A DNA stretch of 25,506 bases from DATFPQ01 sp035264765 (GTDB taxonomy: Bacteria; Actinomycetota; Actinomycetes; Actinomycetales; Angustibacteraceae), in assembly GCA_035264765.1 (NCBI GenBank), contig DATFPQ010000196.1, positions 1 to 25,506 on the forward strand. The letters run 5' to 3'. Below the pieces are notes generated by a model. The model was not told where the DNA came from. It saw only the letters and a list, made by a program, of their open reading frames with translations, and did not search any database. Positions 6,377 through 15,878 of the stretch are shown in pieces (positions within the stretch are counted from its first letter, which is position 1; the number at the start of each line of letters is the position of its first letter). Both the position numbers and the translations under genes were made by a program.

Positions 6377-6841
6377 GTGGAGTCGCTGCTAACCCTGCCG
6401 GTAGACGGGCTGGACGCCGTACGCGCGGGCCGCGCAGAGTTGCGCGAGTCCATGTCGGCGCTCGAACAGGCGCTCGCCGGGGCCGCCCCGGGACGCGAGG
6501 AGGCCTGGAGGGAGCGGGTGCATGTGGCGCTCGTCGAGCTCTCTGCCGACCTGAAGGCGCACGTCCTGCTCACCGAGGGTCCGGGCGGGCTGCACGACGA
6601 CGTGCTGGCCACGGCGCCGCGGCTCGCCGGCCGGATCGGGCGGCTGGTGCGCGAGCACGGCGAGATGACCTGGCTCGTCGAGGACCTCATCGATCGCGCG
6701 GACGGTCCCCTGGACGAGGAGGGCGTCGCCGCACTGCGCTCGCGGGCGACCACTCTGCTGGGCCGGCTGGTTCATCACCGGCAGGCGAGCGCCGACCTGC
6801 TGTACGAGGCGTACTCCGCTGACGTCGGTGGAGGCGACTGA
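6377..6841 (+). CDS. Helical protein, hemerythrin-like (HHE) candidate
   Basis: A 154-aa soluble, almost entirely alpha-helical acidic protein. Histidines are spaced along the helices in a way that suggests an HHE/hemerythrin-like four-helix bundle: VHVALVEL, LKAHVLLTE, GLHDDVLA, REHGEMTWLVEDLI and RLVHHRQASADLLYEAY. Such proteins bind a di-iron centre or act in redox and oxygen sensing, but ligand assignment from sequence is uncertain. The C-terminus, HRQASADLLYEAYSADVGG, resembles conserved actinobacterial hypothetical proteins. The GTG start at 6377 has GGAGG 6 nt upstream. It is transcribed divergently from the decarboxylase-like/acyltransferase pair and convergently with the metallo-hydrolase gene. 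Confidence 0.65.
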   Translation: MESLLTLPVDGLDAVRAGRAELRESMSALEQALAGAAPGREEAWRERVHVALVELSADLKAHVLLTEGPGGLHDDVLATAPRLAGRIGRLVREHGEMTWLVEDLIDRADGPLDEEGVAALRSRATTLLGRLVHHRQASADLLYEAYSADVGGGD

Positions 6842-6860
6842 GGCCGCTGGTCAGCCCCTT

Positions 6861-6881
6861 GATCGACCCAGCCGGTCGATC
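6861..6881. terminator. Hairpin between convergent genes
   Basis: GATCGACC (6861-6868) and GGTCGATC (6874-6881) form a perfect 8-bp stem with a 5-nt CAGCC loop. It lies in the 55-bp gap between the stops of two convergent genes, so it could terminate both strands. Three CCAGC units are spaced through the same gap (starting near 6867, 6884 and 6901). Confidence 0.55.
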
Positions 6882-6896
6882 GATCCAGCCGATTGA

Positions 6897-7565
6897 TCAG
6901 CCCAGCGGGTCGGTCGCCACCCCGTGCTGCATCCCGCGCAGGACGGTGCCGTCGGGCGCCAGGTTGGTGCTGTGGGTCAGGTAGAGGTTGCGGGCCGCCG
7001 GCTGGAGCGGGCCGTCGTGAATCGGCACGGCCACGGCGGGACGCACGGCCCGCAGGTAGTCGATCGTCTCCGACACCTTCGCCCACGGCGCCCACAGCGG
7101 CAGGGCCAGCAGGTCGACGTCGGCAGGCACCACGTCGTAGGAGTCCCCGGGGTGCAGCAGCAGGCCGTCGCCGCCGTCCGCCCTGGACGTGCCGATCAGC
7201 ACCGCGACGTTGCCCACCCGCGGCAGGTCCGGGTGGATGACGGCGTGCCGGCCGCCGGCCGCGTGCAGGGGCAGCTCCCCGATCAGGTGCCGGTCACCGG
7301 GATGCAGCGGCCGCGCCTCGATGCCGGCCCGGTTGAGCTCGGCGGCGGTCTCCGGCTCGGCCAGCAGCAGCGCCGCGTCGTTGGCCTCCAGCAGCTGGGG
7401 CAGCCGCTCGACGTCGACGTGGTCGGGGTGCTGGTGGGTCACGACGACGGCGTCGAGGTCGGTGAGCTGCTCGAAGCCGTGGCTGAAGGTGCCGGGGTCG
7501 AGAAGCACTCGGACGTCGTCGGACTCGACGAGCAGGCAGGAGTGGCCGAGGGAGGTGATCCGCAT
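6897..7565 (-). CDS. MBL-fold metal-dependent hydrolase, UlaG-like
   Basis: A 222-aa cytoplasmic metallo-beta-lactamase-fold protein. The N-terminus MRITSLGHSCLLVE and LLDPGTFSHG are typical of the UlaG/YtnP-type 'beta-lactamase superfamily' hydrolases. The metal-binding motif HQHPDH is at 44-49, with further metal-ligand candidates in HPGDSYD and a C-terminal PIHDGP. The substrate is unknown; some MBL proteins are lactonases, others phosphodiesterases. The ATG at 7565 lacks a clear Shine-Dalgarno, but CAGGCT ends 6 nt upstream on the same strand, so the mRNA may be leaderless. It is divergent from purS with 138 bp between the starts. Confidence 0.85.
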   Translation of the reverse strand: MRITSLGHSCLLVESDDVRVLLDPGTFSHGFEQLTDLDAVVVTHQHPDHVDVERLPQLLEANDAALLLAEPETAAELNRAGIEARPLHPGDRHLIGELPLHAAGGRHAVIHPDLPRVGNVAVLIGTSRADGGDGLLLHPGDSYDVVPADVDLLALPLWAPWAKVSETIDYLRAVRPAVAVPIHDGPLQPAARNLYLTHSTNLAPDGTVLRGMQHGVATDPLG

Positions 7566-7640
7566 GGCGTCAGCCTGCCACCGCGAGGGCTCTGCGCGCT
7601 GCCCCGACCTCGCGCGTCCGGAGCGCCTCCGGTGGCTCGG

Positions 7641-7646
7641 TAGACT
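7641..7646 (+). promoter_or_regulatory. Putative -10 element for purSQL
   Basis: TAGACT fits the TANNNT actinobacterial -10 pattern and lies 57 nt before the purS ATG, in the divergent spacer with the metallo-hydrolase gene. No clear -35 is visible. Confidence 0.4.
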
Positions 7647-7703
7647 CGGGGGTACCGCACGCTCGCCCGGCCGACACGGCCCACCGACCCCTGGAGCGCC
7701 CGC

Positions 7704-7976
7704 ATGGCACGCGTCGTGGTCGACGTCATGCTCAAGCCAGAGATCCTCGACCCGCAGGGCCAGGCCGTCGCTGGCGCCCTCCCCCGCCTCGGCTTCACCG
7801 GCATCGCCTCGGTGCGCCAGGGCAAGCGGTTCGAGCTCGAGGTGGACGGCGAGGTGACCGACGAGGTGCTCGCCCGGGTGCGTGAGGCGGCCGCGACCGT
7901 GCTATCCAACCCGGTCATCGAGGACGTCGTCGACGTCCGGGTCGAGACGGTCGAGACCGCGGCGGCAGGTGCCTGA
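7704..7976 (+). CDS. purS: Phosphoribosylformylglycinamidine synthase subunit PurS
   Basis: PurS (90 aa) is the small bridging subunit of the three-part FGAM synthase found in Gram-positive bacteria; it helps dock PurQ onto PurL and channel ammonia. The sequence shows the family's layout: VVVDVMLKPEILDPQGQAV, LPRLGFTGIASVRQGKRFEL and a C-terminal helix ending in NPVIEDVVDVRVE. The length matches the family. ATG at 7704 has GGAG 7 nt upstream. The stop overlaps the purQ start by one base (TGATG), so purS, purQ and purL form a translationally coupled operon. Confidence 0.97.
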   Translation: MARVVVDVMLKPEILDPQGQAVAGALPRLGFTGIASVRQGKRFELEVDGEVTDEVLARVREAAATVLSNPVIEDVVDVRVETVETAAAGA

Positions 7977-8664
7977 TGCGCGTCGGTGTGGTCACCTTCC
8001 CCGGGTCCCTGGACGACCGTGACGCCGCCCGTGCCGTGCGGATCGCCGGTGCGGAGGCCGTGCAGCTCTGGCACGCCGACGCGGATCTGCACAAGGTCGA
8101 CGCGGTCGTCCTGCCGGGCGGGTTCTCGTACGGCGACTACCTGCGCGCCGGTGCCATCGCCCGGTTCGCGCCGGTCATGGGACCGCTCGTGGACGCCGCC
8201 CGCGGTGGCCTGCCGGTGCTGGGCATCTGCAACGGCTTCCAGGTGCTCTGCGAGTCGCACCTTCTCCCCGGGGCGCTCGTCCGCAACGACCACCGCAAGT
8301 TCGTCTGCCGCGACCAGGCGCTGCTCATCGAGAGCGCCTCCACCGTCTGGACCAGCTCCTACAGCGCCGGGCAGGAGATCGTCGTGCCGCTGAAGAACGG
8401 CGAGGGTGGCTACGTCGCGGACGAGCGGACGCTGGACGAGCTCGAGGCCGAGGGACGCGTCGTGGTGCGGTACCTCGGGGCCAACCCGAACGGCTCCTAC
8501 CGCGCGATCGCCGGCATCTCGAACGCCGCGGGCAACGTCGTGGGGCTGATGCCGCACCCCGAGCACGCGACCGAGCGGGGCTTCGGTCCCGACCCGAGGT
8601 CCGGCACCGACGGCCTGGACGGGCTCGGCTTCTTCACCTCGGTCCTCGACGCGATGGTCGCAGC

Positions 8665-8668
<4 letters not shown>
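7976..8668 (+). CDS. purQ: Phosphoribosylformylglycinamidine synthase subunit PurQ (glutaminase)
   Basis: PurQ (230 aa) is the class I glutamine amidotransferase subunit that supplies ammonia to PurL for FGAR to FGAM. The nucleophile elbow GICNGFQVL places the catalytic Cys at 85, and PHPEHA supplies His194 and Glu196 of the triad. LPGGFSYGDYLRAGAIA is the typical oxyanion-region motif. In the loop that usually reads HGEG, this copy has NGEG (141-144). It starts at ATG 7976 overlapping the purS stop and ends overlapping the purL ATG (ATGA), so the subunits are probably made in step. Confidence 0.97.
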
Positions 8669-11010
<2,342 letters not shown>

Positions 11011-11113
11011 CGCCCGCCTTTTCTTTGGCGCGGGGTCACCCTGCAACGAACCTATTGGAGTGGGGCGGCCCCGTGACCACGCGGGAATGGAGTAAACGGC
11101 CCCACGAGGGGGC

Positions 11114-12394
11114 TCAGGCCGCCGGACGCTCGAGTGCCGGACGCCGCGTCACCGGACGCCGGGTCGCCGCCAGGCCAGCAACCACCGAGCCGCACGACAC
11201 GAGCGCGAGCACCACGGCCATGGACAGCCGCGGGTCCCCGCCGATCCCCACGAGCGGCGCGATCACCGCGCCGATGAGGAACTGACCCAGACCCAGCAGC
11301 GCGGACGCCGACCCGGCGGCGCTCGCGTGGTCGGCCAGGGCCAAGGTGGAGGCGTTCGGGAAGACGAATCCCATGCCGGCGAGCAGGCAGAACAGCGACG
11401 GCAGCACGGCGATGAGGCCGGCTCCGGTCAGCGTCGCCGCGAGGAGGCCGAGGCCGCCGAGCGCGCAGATCGAGGTGCCGGCGAGCACCAGGGCGCGTGG
11501 GCCGGTGCGGTGCACGATCCGCCCGCTGACCTGGCTCAGCGCGGTGAGTCCGAGGGTGTTCACCGCGAAGACCCCGCTGAAGGCCTGCGCGGACATGCCG
11601 TACACGTCCTGCAGCAGGAACGGTGCGCCGGCGAGGTAGCCGAACAGCCCGGCGCAGCCGAGCATCAGCGTGAGCAGCGGCAGCACGAACGTCCGGTCGC
11701 GCAGCAGACCGCCGAAGGTTCGCAGGGTCGGGGTCAGCCCGCCGGGCCTACGAGCGGCCGGCGGCAGCGTCTCCGGCAGGCGGAGCAGCGCGGCCGCGAG
11801 CAGGCCGGCACCCAGGACGCCGAGCATGGCGAAGATGCCGCGCCACGAGGTAAACAGCAGCAGCTGGCCGCCTAGCACGGGCGCGACCAGCGGCGCCACG
11901 CCGGTCACCAGCATCAGGGCAGCGAAGAGCCGCGCCATGGCGTTGCCGCTCGAGCTGTCACGCGCCACGGCCGTCGCCGTGACCATGCCGGACGCGGCGG
12001 CGAACCCTTGCACCCCGCGGAGTGCGATCAGGGTCTCCACGTTGGGAGCCACCGCGCAGGCCAGGGACGCCAGGACGAACAGCGCCAGCCCCGCGAGCAA
12101 CGGCAGCCGCCGTCCACGCGCGTCGCTCAGTGGGCCGAAGACCACCTGCCCGGAGGCGAGGCCGACCAGGGTCGCGGTGAGCGTGAGCTGGGTGACCGAC
12201 GTCGAGGCACCGAGCTCCTCGGCGATCGTCGGCAGCGCCGGCAGGTAGGTGTCGAGCGACAGCGGGCCGAGCCCCTGCATCGCACCCAGCACGACCACCA
12301 GCCCCACCGGCACCGTCAGGCGGGCGCGGCCGGGCGACGTGGTGGACGACGCCGCCGTGGTCGGCTGGACGTCGGTGTGGCTGGTCACTGCCAT
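11114..12394 (-). CDS. Bcr/CflA-type multidrug efflux MFS transporter
   Basis: A 426-aa integral membrane protein with twelve predicted helices. After a Thr/Ser-rich N-tail it shows SLDTYLPALPTIAEELG, then TLVGLASGQVVFGPLSDARG (motif A region) and GRRLPLL. These are hallmarks of the Bcr/CflA drug:H+ antiporter group, whose members export bicyclomycin, chloramphenicol and similar compounds. The actual substrate is unknown. ATG at 12394 has AAGGA about 6 nt upstream. The upstream region holds three adjacent palindromes that look like regulator sites. It is convergent with purL and separated by 207 bp from the thioesterase gene on the same strand. Confidence 0.9.
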   Translation of the reverse strand: MAVTSHTDVQPTTAASSTTSPGRARLTVPVGLVVVLGAMQGLGPLSLDTYLPALPTIAEELGASTSVTQLTLTATLVGLASGQVVFGPLSDARGRRLPLLAGLALFVLASLACAVAPNVETLIALRGVQGFAAASGMVTATAVARDSSSGNAMARLFAALMLVTGVAPLVAPVLGGQLLLFTSWRGIFAMLGVLGAGLLAAALLRLPETLPPAARRPGGLTPTLRTFGGLLRDRTFVLPLLTLMLGCAGLFGYLAGAPFLLQDVYGMSAQAFSGVFAVNTLGLTALSQVSGRIVHRTGPRALVLAGTSICALGGLGLLAATLTGAGLIAVLPSLFCLLAGMGFVFPNASTLALADHASAAGSASALLGLGQFLIGAVIAPLVGIGGDPRLSMAVVLALVSCGSVVAGLAATRRPVTRRPALERPAA

Positions 12395-12463
12395 GGGGGT
12401 CCTTCGGAATTGGGCACGGACGAGGGAGGCTGCAAGGCACAGGGAGCGGGCGGAGCCCAGGAG

Positions 12464-12510
12464 CTACTCCCGAGTAGGGGCAACAGTTGCCTGCGCTGGA
12501 CGACGTCGTC
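12464..12510. promoter_or_regulatory. Cluster of three palindromes upstream of the Bcr/CflA gene
   Basis: CTACTC-CC-GAGTAG (12464-12477), GCAAC-A-GTTGC (12480-12490) and the perfect 12-bp palindrome GACGACGTCGTC (12499-12510) lie 70-116 bp upstream of the efflux start. Such dyads are typical TetR/MarR-type operators, but no regulator gene is adjacent. The function is inferred. Confidence 0.4.
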
Positions 12511-12601
12511 GGCGCCAGACCCGCGGTACGGGGGACTTCCAGTGTGACGTAGCAGCGCGCTTTGGGCCAATCAGTAACGCGCCGCAGGCGCTCAGCGACG
12601 G

Positions 12602-13489
12602 TTAGCGGTGCGGCATCCGGACGCCGGCCAGCTGGTGGCCCGTGGCCACCAGGCGGCCGCGGGCGTCCCAGACGTCGCAGGTCTCGTCGACCATGCCGTC
12701 CTCGACCAGCCTGGCGCGCTGGCGCACACGCAGCGGTCCGGGTGCGGGGACCGCCCGCACCCACGCGCTGAGCTGGAGCGTCGGCACCCAGCCACCGAGC
12801 CCCAGGTCGAACGTCGCGGGCGGCAGTGCGTCGACGGCCAGCAGCAGTGACATCGGGTCGGCCGGCCGGCCGTCGTCCAGCGCCAGCCAGCCACGTAGCT
12901 CACCGGCCCCCGAAGGTGCGCCCCGCAGCCAGCCGAGGCAGGCGGGGTCGAGGTGCTGGGCCACCACGCCCATGAGCGGCACCGTGAAGCCGGGCCCTTC
13001 AACGGTCAGCCGCACGCACTCGTCGATCGGCGGCAAGGCCACCGGCTCCACACCGTCGTGGTGCGGGGCTGCGTCCTCGTGCAGCGCCCCGAGCGTCAGC
13101 AGCGCCTCGGCCCGCTGCTCCCCGCCCGCATGGAGCTGCACCCGCTGCACGCTCGACGTCCGCCCGCTGCGCAGCGTGGTGACGGAGAGCTCGGCTGGTC
13201 CCGCGGGTGTCGGGGAGAGGTACGACGCGGTGGCGGCCACCGGCGCCGGACGGCGACCCGCGGGAAGGGAACGCCCGTCGTTGTGCGCCTCGGCGGCGCG
13301 CGCCATCAGTGCGAGCAGATACCCGCCGTTGGTGCGTCCCGCGATCGACCACTCCGGGTGGACGTCGGCGGCGTACCGCCCCCGGCCGATGGGATGCACG
13401 GCTGTGGCCCGCTCGAAGCCATCCGAGCCCGCGGGCCGATGGCCGGGCGTACCTGGCTCCGCCCCTGGAGATGCCGCTGCGGACGTCAT
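12602..13489 (-). CDS. Thioesterase family protein, TesB-like double hotdog
   Basis: A 295-aa protein resembling bacterial acyl-CoA thioesterases with two hotdog domains. EWSIAGRTNGGYLLALMARA near residue 45 is the typical start of the N-terminal hotdog, and SYLSPTPAGPAELSV follows. The C-terminal hotdog includes RQRARLVEDGMVDETCDVWD and a final strand GRLVATGHQLAGVR. It likely hydrolyses acyl-CoA in the cytoplasm; chain length is unknown. ATG at 13489 (MTSAAAS) is chosen because AGGA lies about 7 nt upstream. The frame extends to an ATG at 13537 without family-like residues. It is divergent from the SCP-like gene, with 65 bp between the starts. Confidence 0.8.
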   Translation of the reverse strand: MTSAAASPGAEPGTPGHRPAGSDGFERATAVHPIGRGRYAADVHPEWSIAGRTNGGYLLALMARAAEAHNDGRSLPAGRRPAPVAATASYLSPTPAGPAELSVTTLRSGRTSSVQRVQLHAGGEQRAEALLTLGALHEDAAPHHDGVEPVALPPIDECVRLTVEGPGFTVPLMGVVAQHLDPACLGWLRGAPSGAGELRGWLALDDGRPADPMSLLLAVDALPPATFDLGLGGWVPTLQLSAWVRAVPAPGPLRVRQRARLVEDGMVDETCDVWDARGRLVATGHQLAGVRMPHR

Positions 13490-13554
13490 GGCCTCATCCT
13501 GTCCGACCCCTGCCGGCCACCCCGACGCGACCTGCACCGTGCGAGCATCGCCAA

Positions 13555-13917
13555 GTGCCGACCCGACGACGCACGGATCCGCAGGCCGGTCGCGCCGCCG
13601 TCGCCGCCTGGCGTGCCGACCCGGCCGCCGTCGACCGCCAGACCCGTGGGACCGCCGTCCGCTTCACGCTCGAGGAGCTTGCCGCCCGCGCGCCCGGCCA
13701 CACCGTCGAGGTGCGCGTGCCGCCGTTCGGTGTCACCCAATGCGTCGAGGGCCCTCGGCACACGCGCGGCACGCCGCCGAACGTCGTCGAGACCGACGCC
13801 GACACCTGGCTGTCGCTGGTGACCGGGGCGTCGACCTGGGCGGACGCCGTGCGCGAGGGCACCGTGCGTGCCAGCGGCCAGCGCGCCGTGCTCAGCGACC
13901 TGCTGCCCCTGCTCTGA
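13555..13917 (+). CDS. Bacterial sterol-carrier-protein-like (SCP-2-type) family protein
   Basis: A 120-aa small cytoplasmic protein matching the actinobacterial 'sterol carrier family protein' usually found beside purF. An Arg/Ala-rich N-terminal helix is followed by AVRFTLEELAARAPGHTVEV, then VRVPPFGVTQCVEG, PRHTRGTPPNVVETD and TWLSLVTGASTWADAV, ending in GTVRASGQRAVLSDLLPLL. The fold is that of SCP-2 lipid-binding proteins, but its role is not established. The GTG at 13555 has no clear Shine-Dalgarno; GAGCAT ends 6 nt upstream, so it may be translated from a leaderless mRNA. The frame extends upstream, but through the antisense of the thioesterase gene. Confidence 0.8.
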   Translation: MPTRRRTDPQAGRAAVAAWRADPAAVDRQTRGTAVRFTLEELAARAPGHTVEVRVPPFGVTQCVEGPRHTRGTPPNVVETDADTWLSLVTGASTWADAVREGTVRASGQRAVLSDLLPLL

Positions 13918-13948
13918 GCCGTTGCACCCTCATGGCCCCACGGCGGGT

Positions 13949-13954
13949 TACCGT
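13949..13954 (+). promoter_or_regulatory. Putative -10 for a leaderless transcript
   Basis: TACCGT fits TANNNT and ends exactly 6 nt before the GTG at 13961, placing the expected transcription start at or next to the start codon. Confidence 0.4.
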
Positions 13955-13960
13955 CGAGGG

Positions 13961-14275
13961 GTGAGCCAGCCGTCCGACCCGCAGCCGACCGAACCCGCCG
14001 AGCGTCCCGTGCGGCGCCTGCGGGTGCGCCGGGCGCCGCGGTACGGGGTCTTCCTCGCCACCGGCGCGCTGGTTGGACTCGTCGTCGCCCTCATCACCGG
14101 CAGCGTCGGTCCGGTGGACCCGCAGACCGGACGCGCCAAGCTGATCGGCTACCTCGCGATGGGTCTGATGCTGTTGGGCGGCCTGGCCGGCGGCGTCGTC
14201 GCGGTGGCGCTGGAACGTTTCTCCCGCCGCAGCAGCATCGACGCCGGGCGTTCGAGCCGCGGTCGCTCGCACTGA
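13961..14275 (+). CDS. Small two-helix membrane protein beside purF
   Basis: A 104-aa protein with a hydrophilic, Pro/Glu- then Arg-rich N-terminus (about 1-30) and two predicted transmembrane helices, YGVFLATGALVGLVVALITG and LIGYLAMGLMLLGGLAGGVV, separated by a short polar loop. The C-tail is basic and Ser-rich. Similar small membrane proteins sit next to purF in other actinobacteria; no function is known to me. The GTG at 13961 fits a leaderless start. The open frame continues upstream into the 3' end of the SCP-like gene but in a different register, so the longer version is unlikely. Confidence 0.75.
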   Translation: MSQPSDPQPTEPAERPVRRLRVRRAPRYGVFLATGALVGLVVALITGSVGPVDPQTGRAKLIGYLAMGLMLLGGLAGGVVAVALERFSRRSSIDAGRSSRGRSH

Positions 14276-14306
14276 GGCCTCGTCGTCCCTGTGGGACACT
14301 GGGGTA

Positions 14307-15878
14307 GTGGCACGAGGCGACGGACTCCTGACCCATGACCTCATCCCCGGCGAAAAGGGCCCGCAGGACGCCTGCGGCATCTTTGGCGTCTGGGCCCCCG
14401 GCGAGGAGGTCGCCAAGCTCACCTACTTCGGTCTGTACTCGCTCCAGCACCGTGGGCAGGAGTCTGCGGGCATCGCGGCCAGCGACGGCCGGCGGCTGCT
14501 GGTCTACAAGGACATGGGCCTGGTCAGCCAGGTCTTCGACGAGACGGCACTGAACGCCCTCACCGGCCACATCGCCATCGGTCACACCCGGTACTCCACG
14601 ACGGGGTCCAGCGTGTGGGAGAACGCCCAGCCCACCCTGGGCAACACGGCTAGCGGCACCGTGGCCCTGGCCCACAACGGCAACCTGACGAACTCCGCGG
14701 AGCTGCGGCGTCTCGTGCACGAGCGCTACGGCCCGCAGCGGGCCGGCGAGCTCAGCAAGGGCAACACGACCGACACCGCCCTCGTCACCGCCCTGCTCAA
14801 CGGTGACCCCGACCACAGCCTCGAGGCCACCGCGCTCGAGGTCCTGCCCGAGCTGCGCGGCGCCTTCAGCCTGGTGTTCATGGACGAGCACACGCTGTAC
14901 GCCGCCCGCGACCGGCACGGCATCCGGCCGCTCGTCCTGGGTCGGCTGGACCGCGGGTGGGTCGTGGCCAGCGAGACACCGGCCCTGGCGACAGTCGGCG
15001 CGAGCGTGATCCGTGAGATCGAGCCGGGCGAGATGGTGGTCATCGACGGCGACGGGCTGCGTGCTCACCGGTTCGCTGAGCCGGAGCCGAAGGGCTGCGT
15101 CTTCGAGTACGTCTACCTGGCCCGTCCGGACACGACCATCGCCGGCCGCTCGGTGCACGAGGCGCGGATCGACATGGGACGTCGGCTCGCCCGCGAGCAC
15201 TCCGTCGAGGCGGATCTCGTGATCGGCGTCCCGGAGTCCGGCGTCCCCGCCGCGATCGGGTACGCCGAGGAGAGCGGCATCCCGTTCGGCCAGGGCTTCG
15301 TCAAGAACTCCTACGTCGGGCGCACCTTCATCCAGCCCAGCCAGACCATCCGCCAGCTCGGCATCAGGCTGAAGCTGAACCCGCTGGTCGACCAGATCCG
15401 CGGCAAGCGGCTCGTGGTCGTCGACGACTCGATCGTGCGCGGCAACACCCAGCGCGCGCAGATCCGGATGCTCCGCGAGTCCGGTGCGGCCGAGGTCCAC
15501 GTGCGCATCTCCAGCCCGCCGGTGAAGTGGCCATGCTTCTACGGCATCGACTTCGCCAGCCGGGCGGAGTTGGTCGCGAACGGCCTGGCCGTCGACGACA
15601 TCCGGGCCAGCATCGGTGCCGACAGCCTCGGCTACATCAGCGAGCAGGGCATGGTCGCCGCTACTCGGCAGGCACCCGAGCGGCTCTGCACCGCCTGCTT
15701 CACCGGCCACTACCCGGTGGAGCTGCCGCCGTCCGAGCAGCTCGGCAAGCACCTGCTCGAGACGCTGCCCGGCCTCGACGTCGACGGCAACGGGCTGCGG
15801 GACGCCGAGCCGCGGGACGCGGAAGGCGTGCCCACCGGCGTCGGCGGCGGTGCGGGCGACGCGCTCGGCCGCCCGTGA
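14307..15878 (+). CDS. purF: Amidophosphoribosyltransferase
   Basis: PurF catalyses the first committed step: PRPP plus glutamine to phosphoribosylamine. The 523-aa protein begins with a 22-residue propeptide, so cleavage before CGIFG exposes Cys23 as the N-terminal nucleophile. SLQHRGQESAGIA, GHTRYSTTG and HNGNLTN define the glutaminase domain, and VVVDDSIVRGNTQ is the PRPP-binding site. Cysteines in GCVFEYVYL, PCFYGIDF and RLCTACF match the four [4Fe-4S] ligands of Bacillus-type enzymes. The GTG at 14307 has no ribosome binding site; GACACT ends 6 nt upstream, so it may be leaderless. Its stop overlaps the purM start (GTGA). Members are normally feedback-inhibited by purine nucleotides. Confidence 0.97.
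   Translation: MARGDGLLTHDLIPGEKGPQDACGIFGVWAPGEEVAKLTYFGLYSLQHRGQESAGIAASDGRRLLVYKDMGLVSQVFDETALNALTGHIAIGHTRYSTTGSSVWENAQPTLGNTASGTVALAHNGNLTNSAELRRLVHERYGPQRAGELSKGNTTDTALVTALLNGDPDHSLEATALEVLPELRGAFSLVFMDEHTLYAARDRHGIRPLVLGRLDRGWVVASETPALATVGASVIREIEPGEMVVIDGDGLRAHRFAEPEPKGCVFEYVYLARPDTTIAGRSVHEARIDMGRRLAREHSVEADLVIGVPESGVPAAIGYAEESGIPFGQGFVKNSYVGRTFIQPSQTIRQLGIRLKLNPLVDQIRGKRLVVVDDSIVRGNTQRAQIRMLRESGAAEVHVRISSPPVKWPCFYGIDFASRAELVANGLAVDDIRASIGADSLGYISEQGMVAATRQAPERLCTACFTGHYPVELPPSEQLGKHLLETLPGLDVDGNGLRDAEPRDAEGVPTGVGGGAGDALGRP

Noticed and set aside
11011..11113. Possible terminator between purL and the efflux gene
   Set aside because: Only weak stems are present (4-bp CGCC/GGCG and a 7-bp GTGGGGC/GCCCCAC with a 32-nt loop), not enough to call.
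12642..13964. 440-codon open frame on the plus strand
   Set aside because: It is antisense to the thioesterase and in a different frame from the SCP-like gene. The composition is Ser/Arg/Pro-rich.
14094..15752. 552-codon open frame on the minus strand
   Set aside because: It lies opposite purF, whose motifs are intact. The antisense translation has no recognisable domain.
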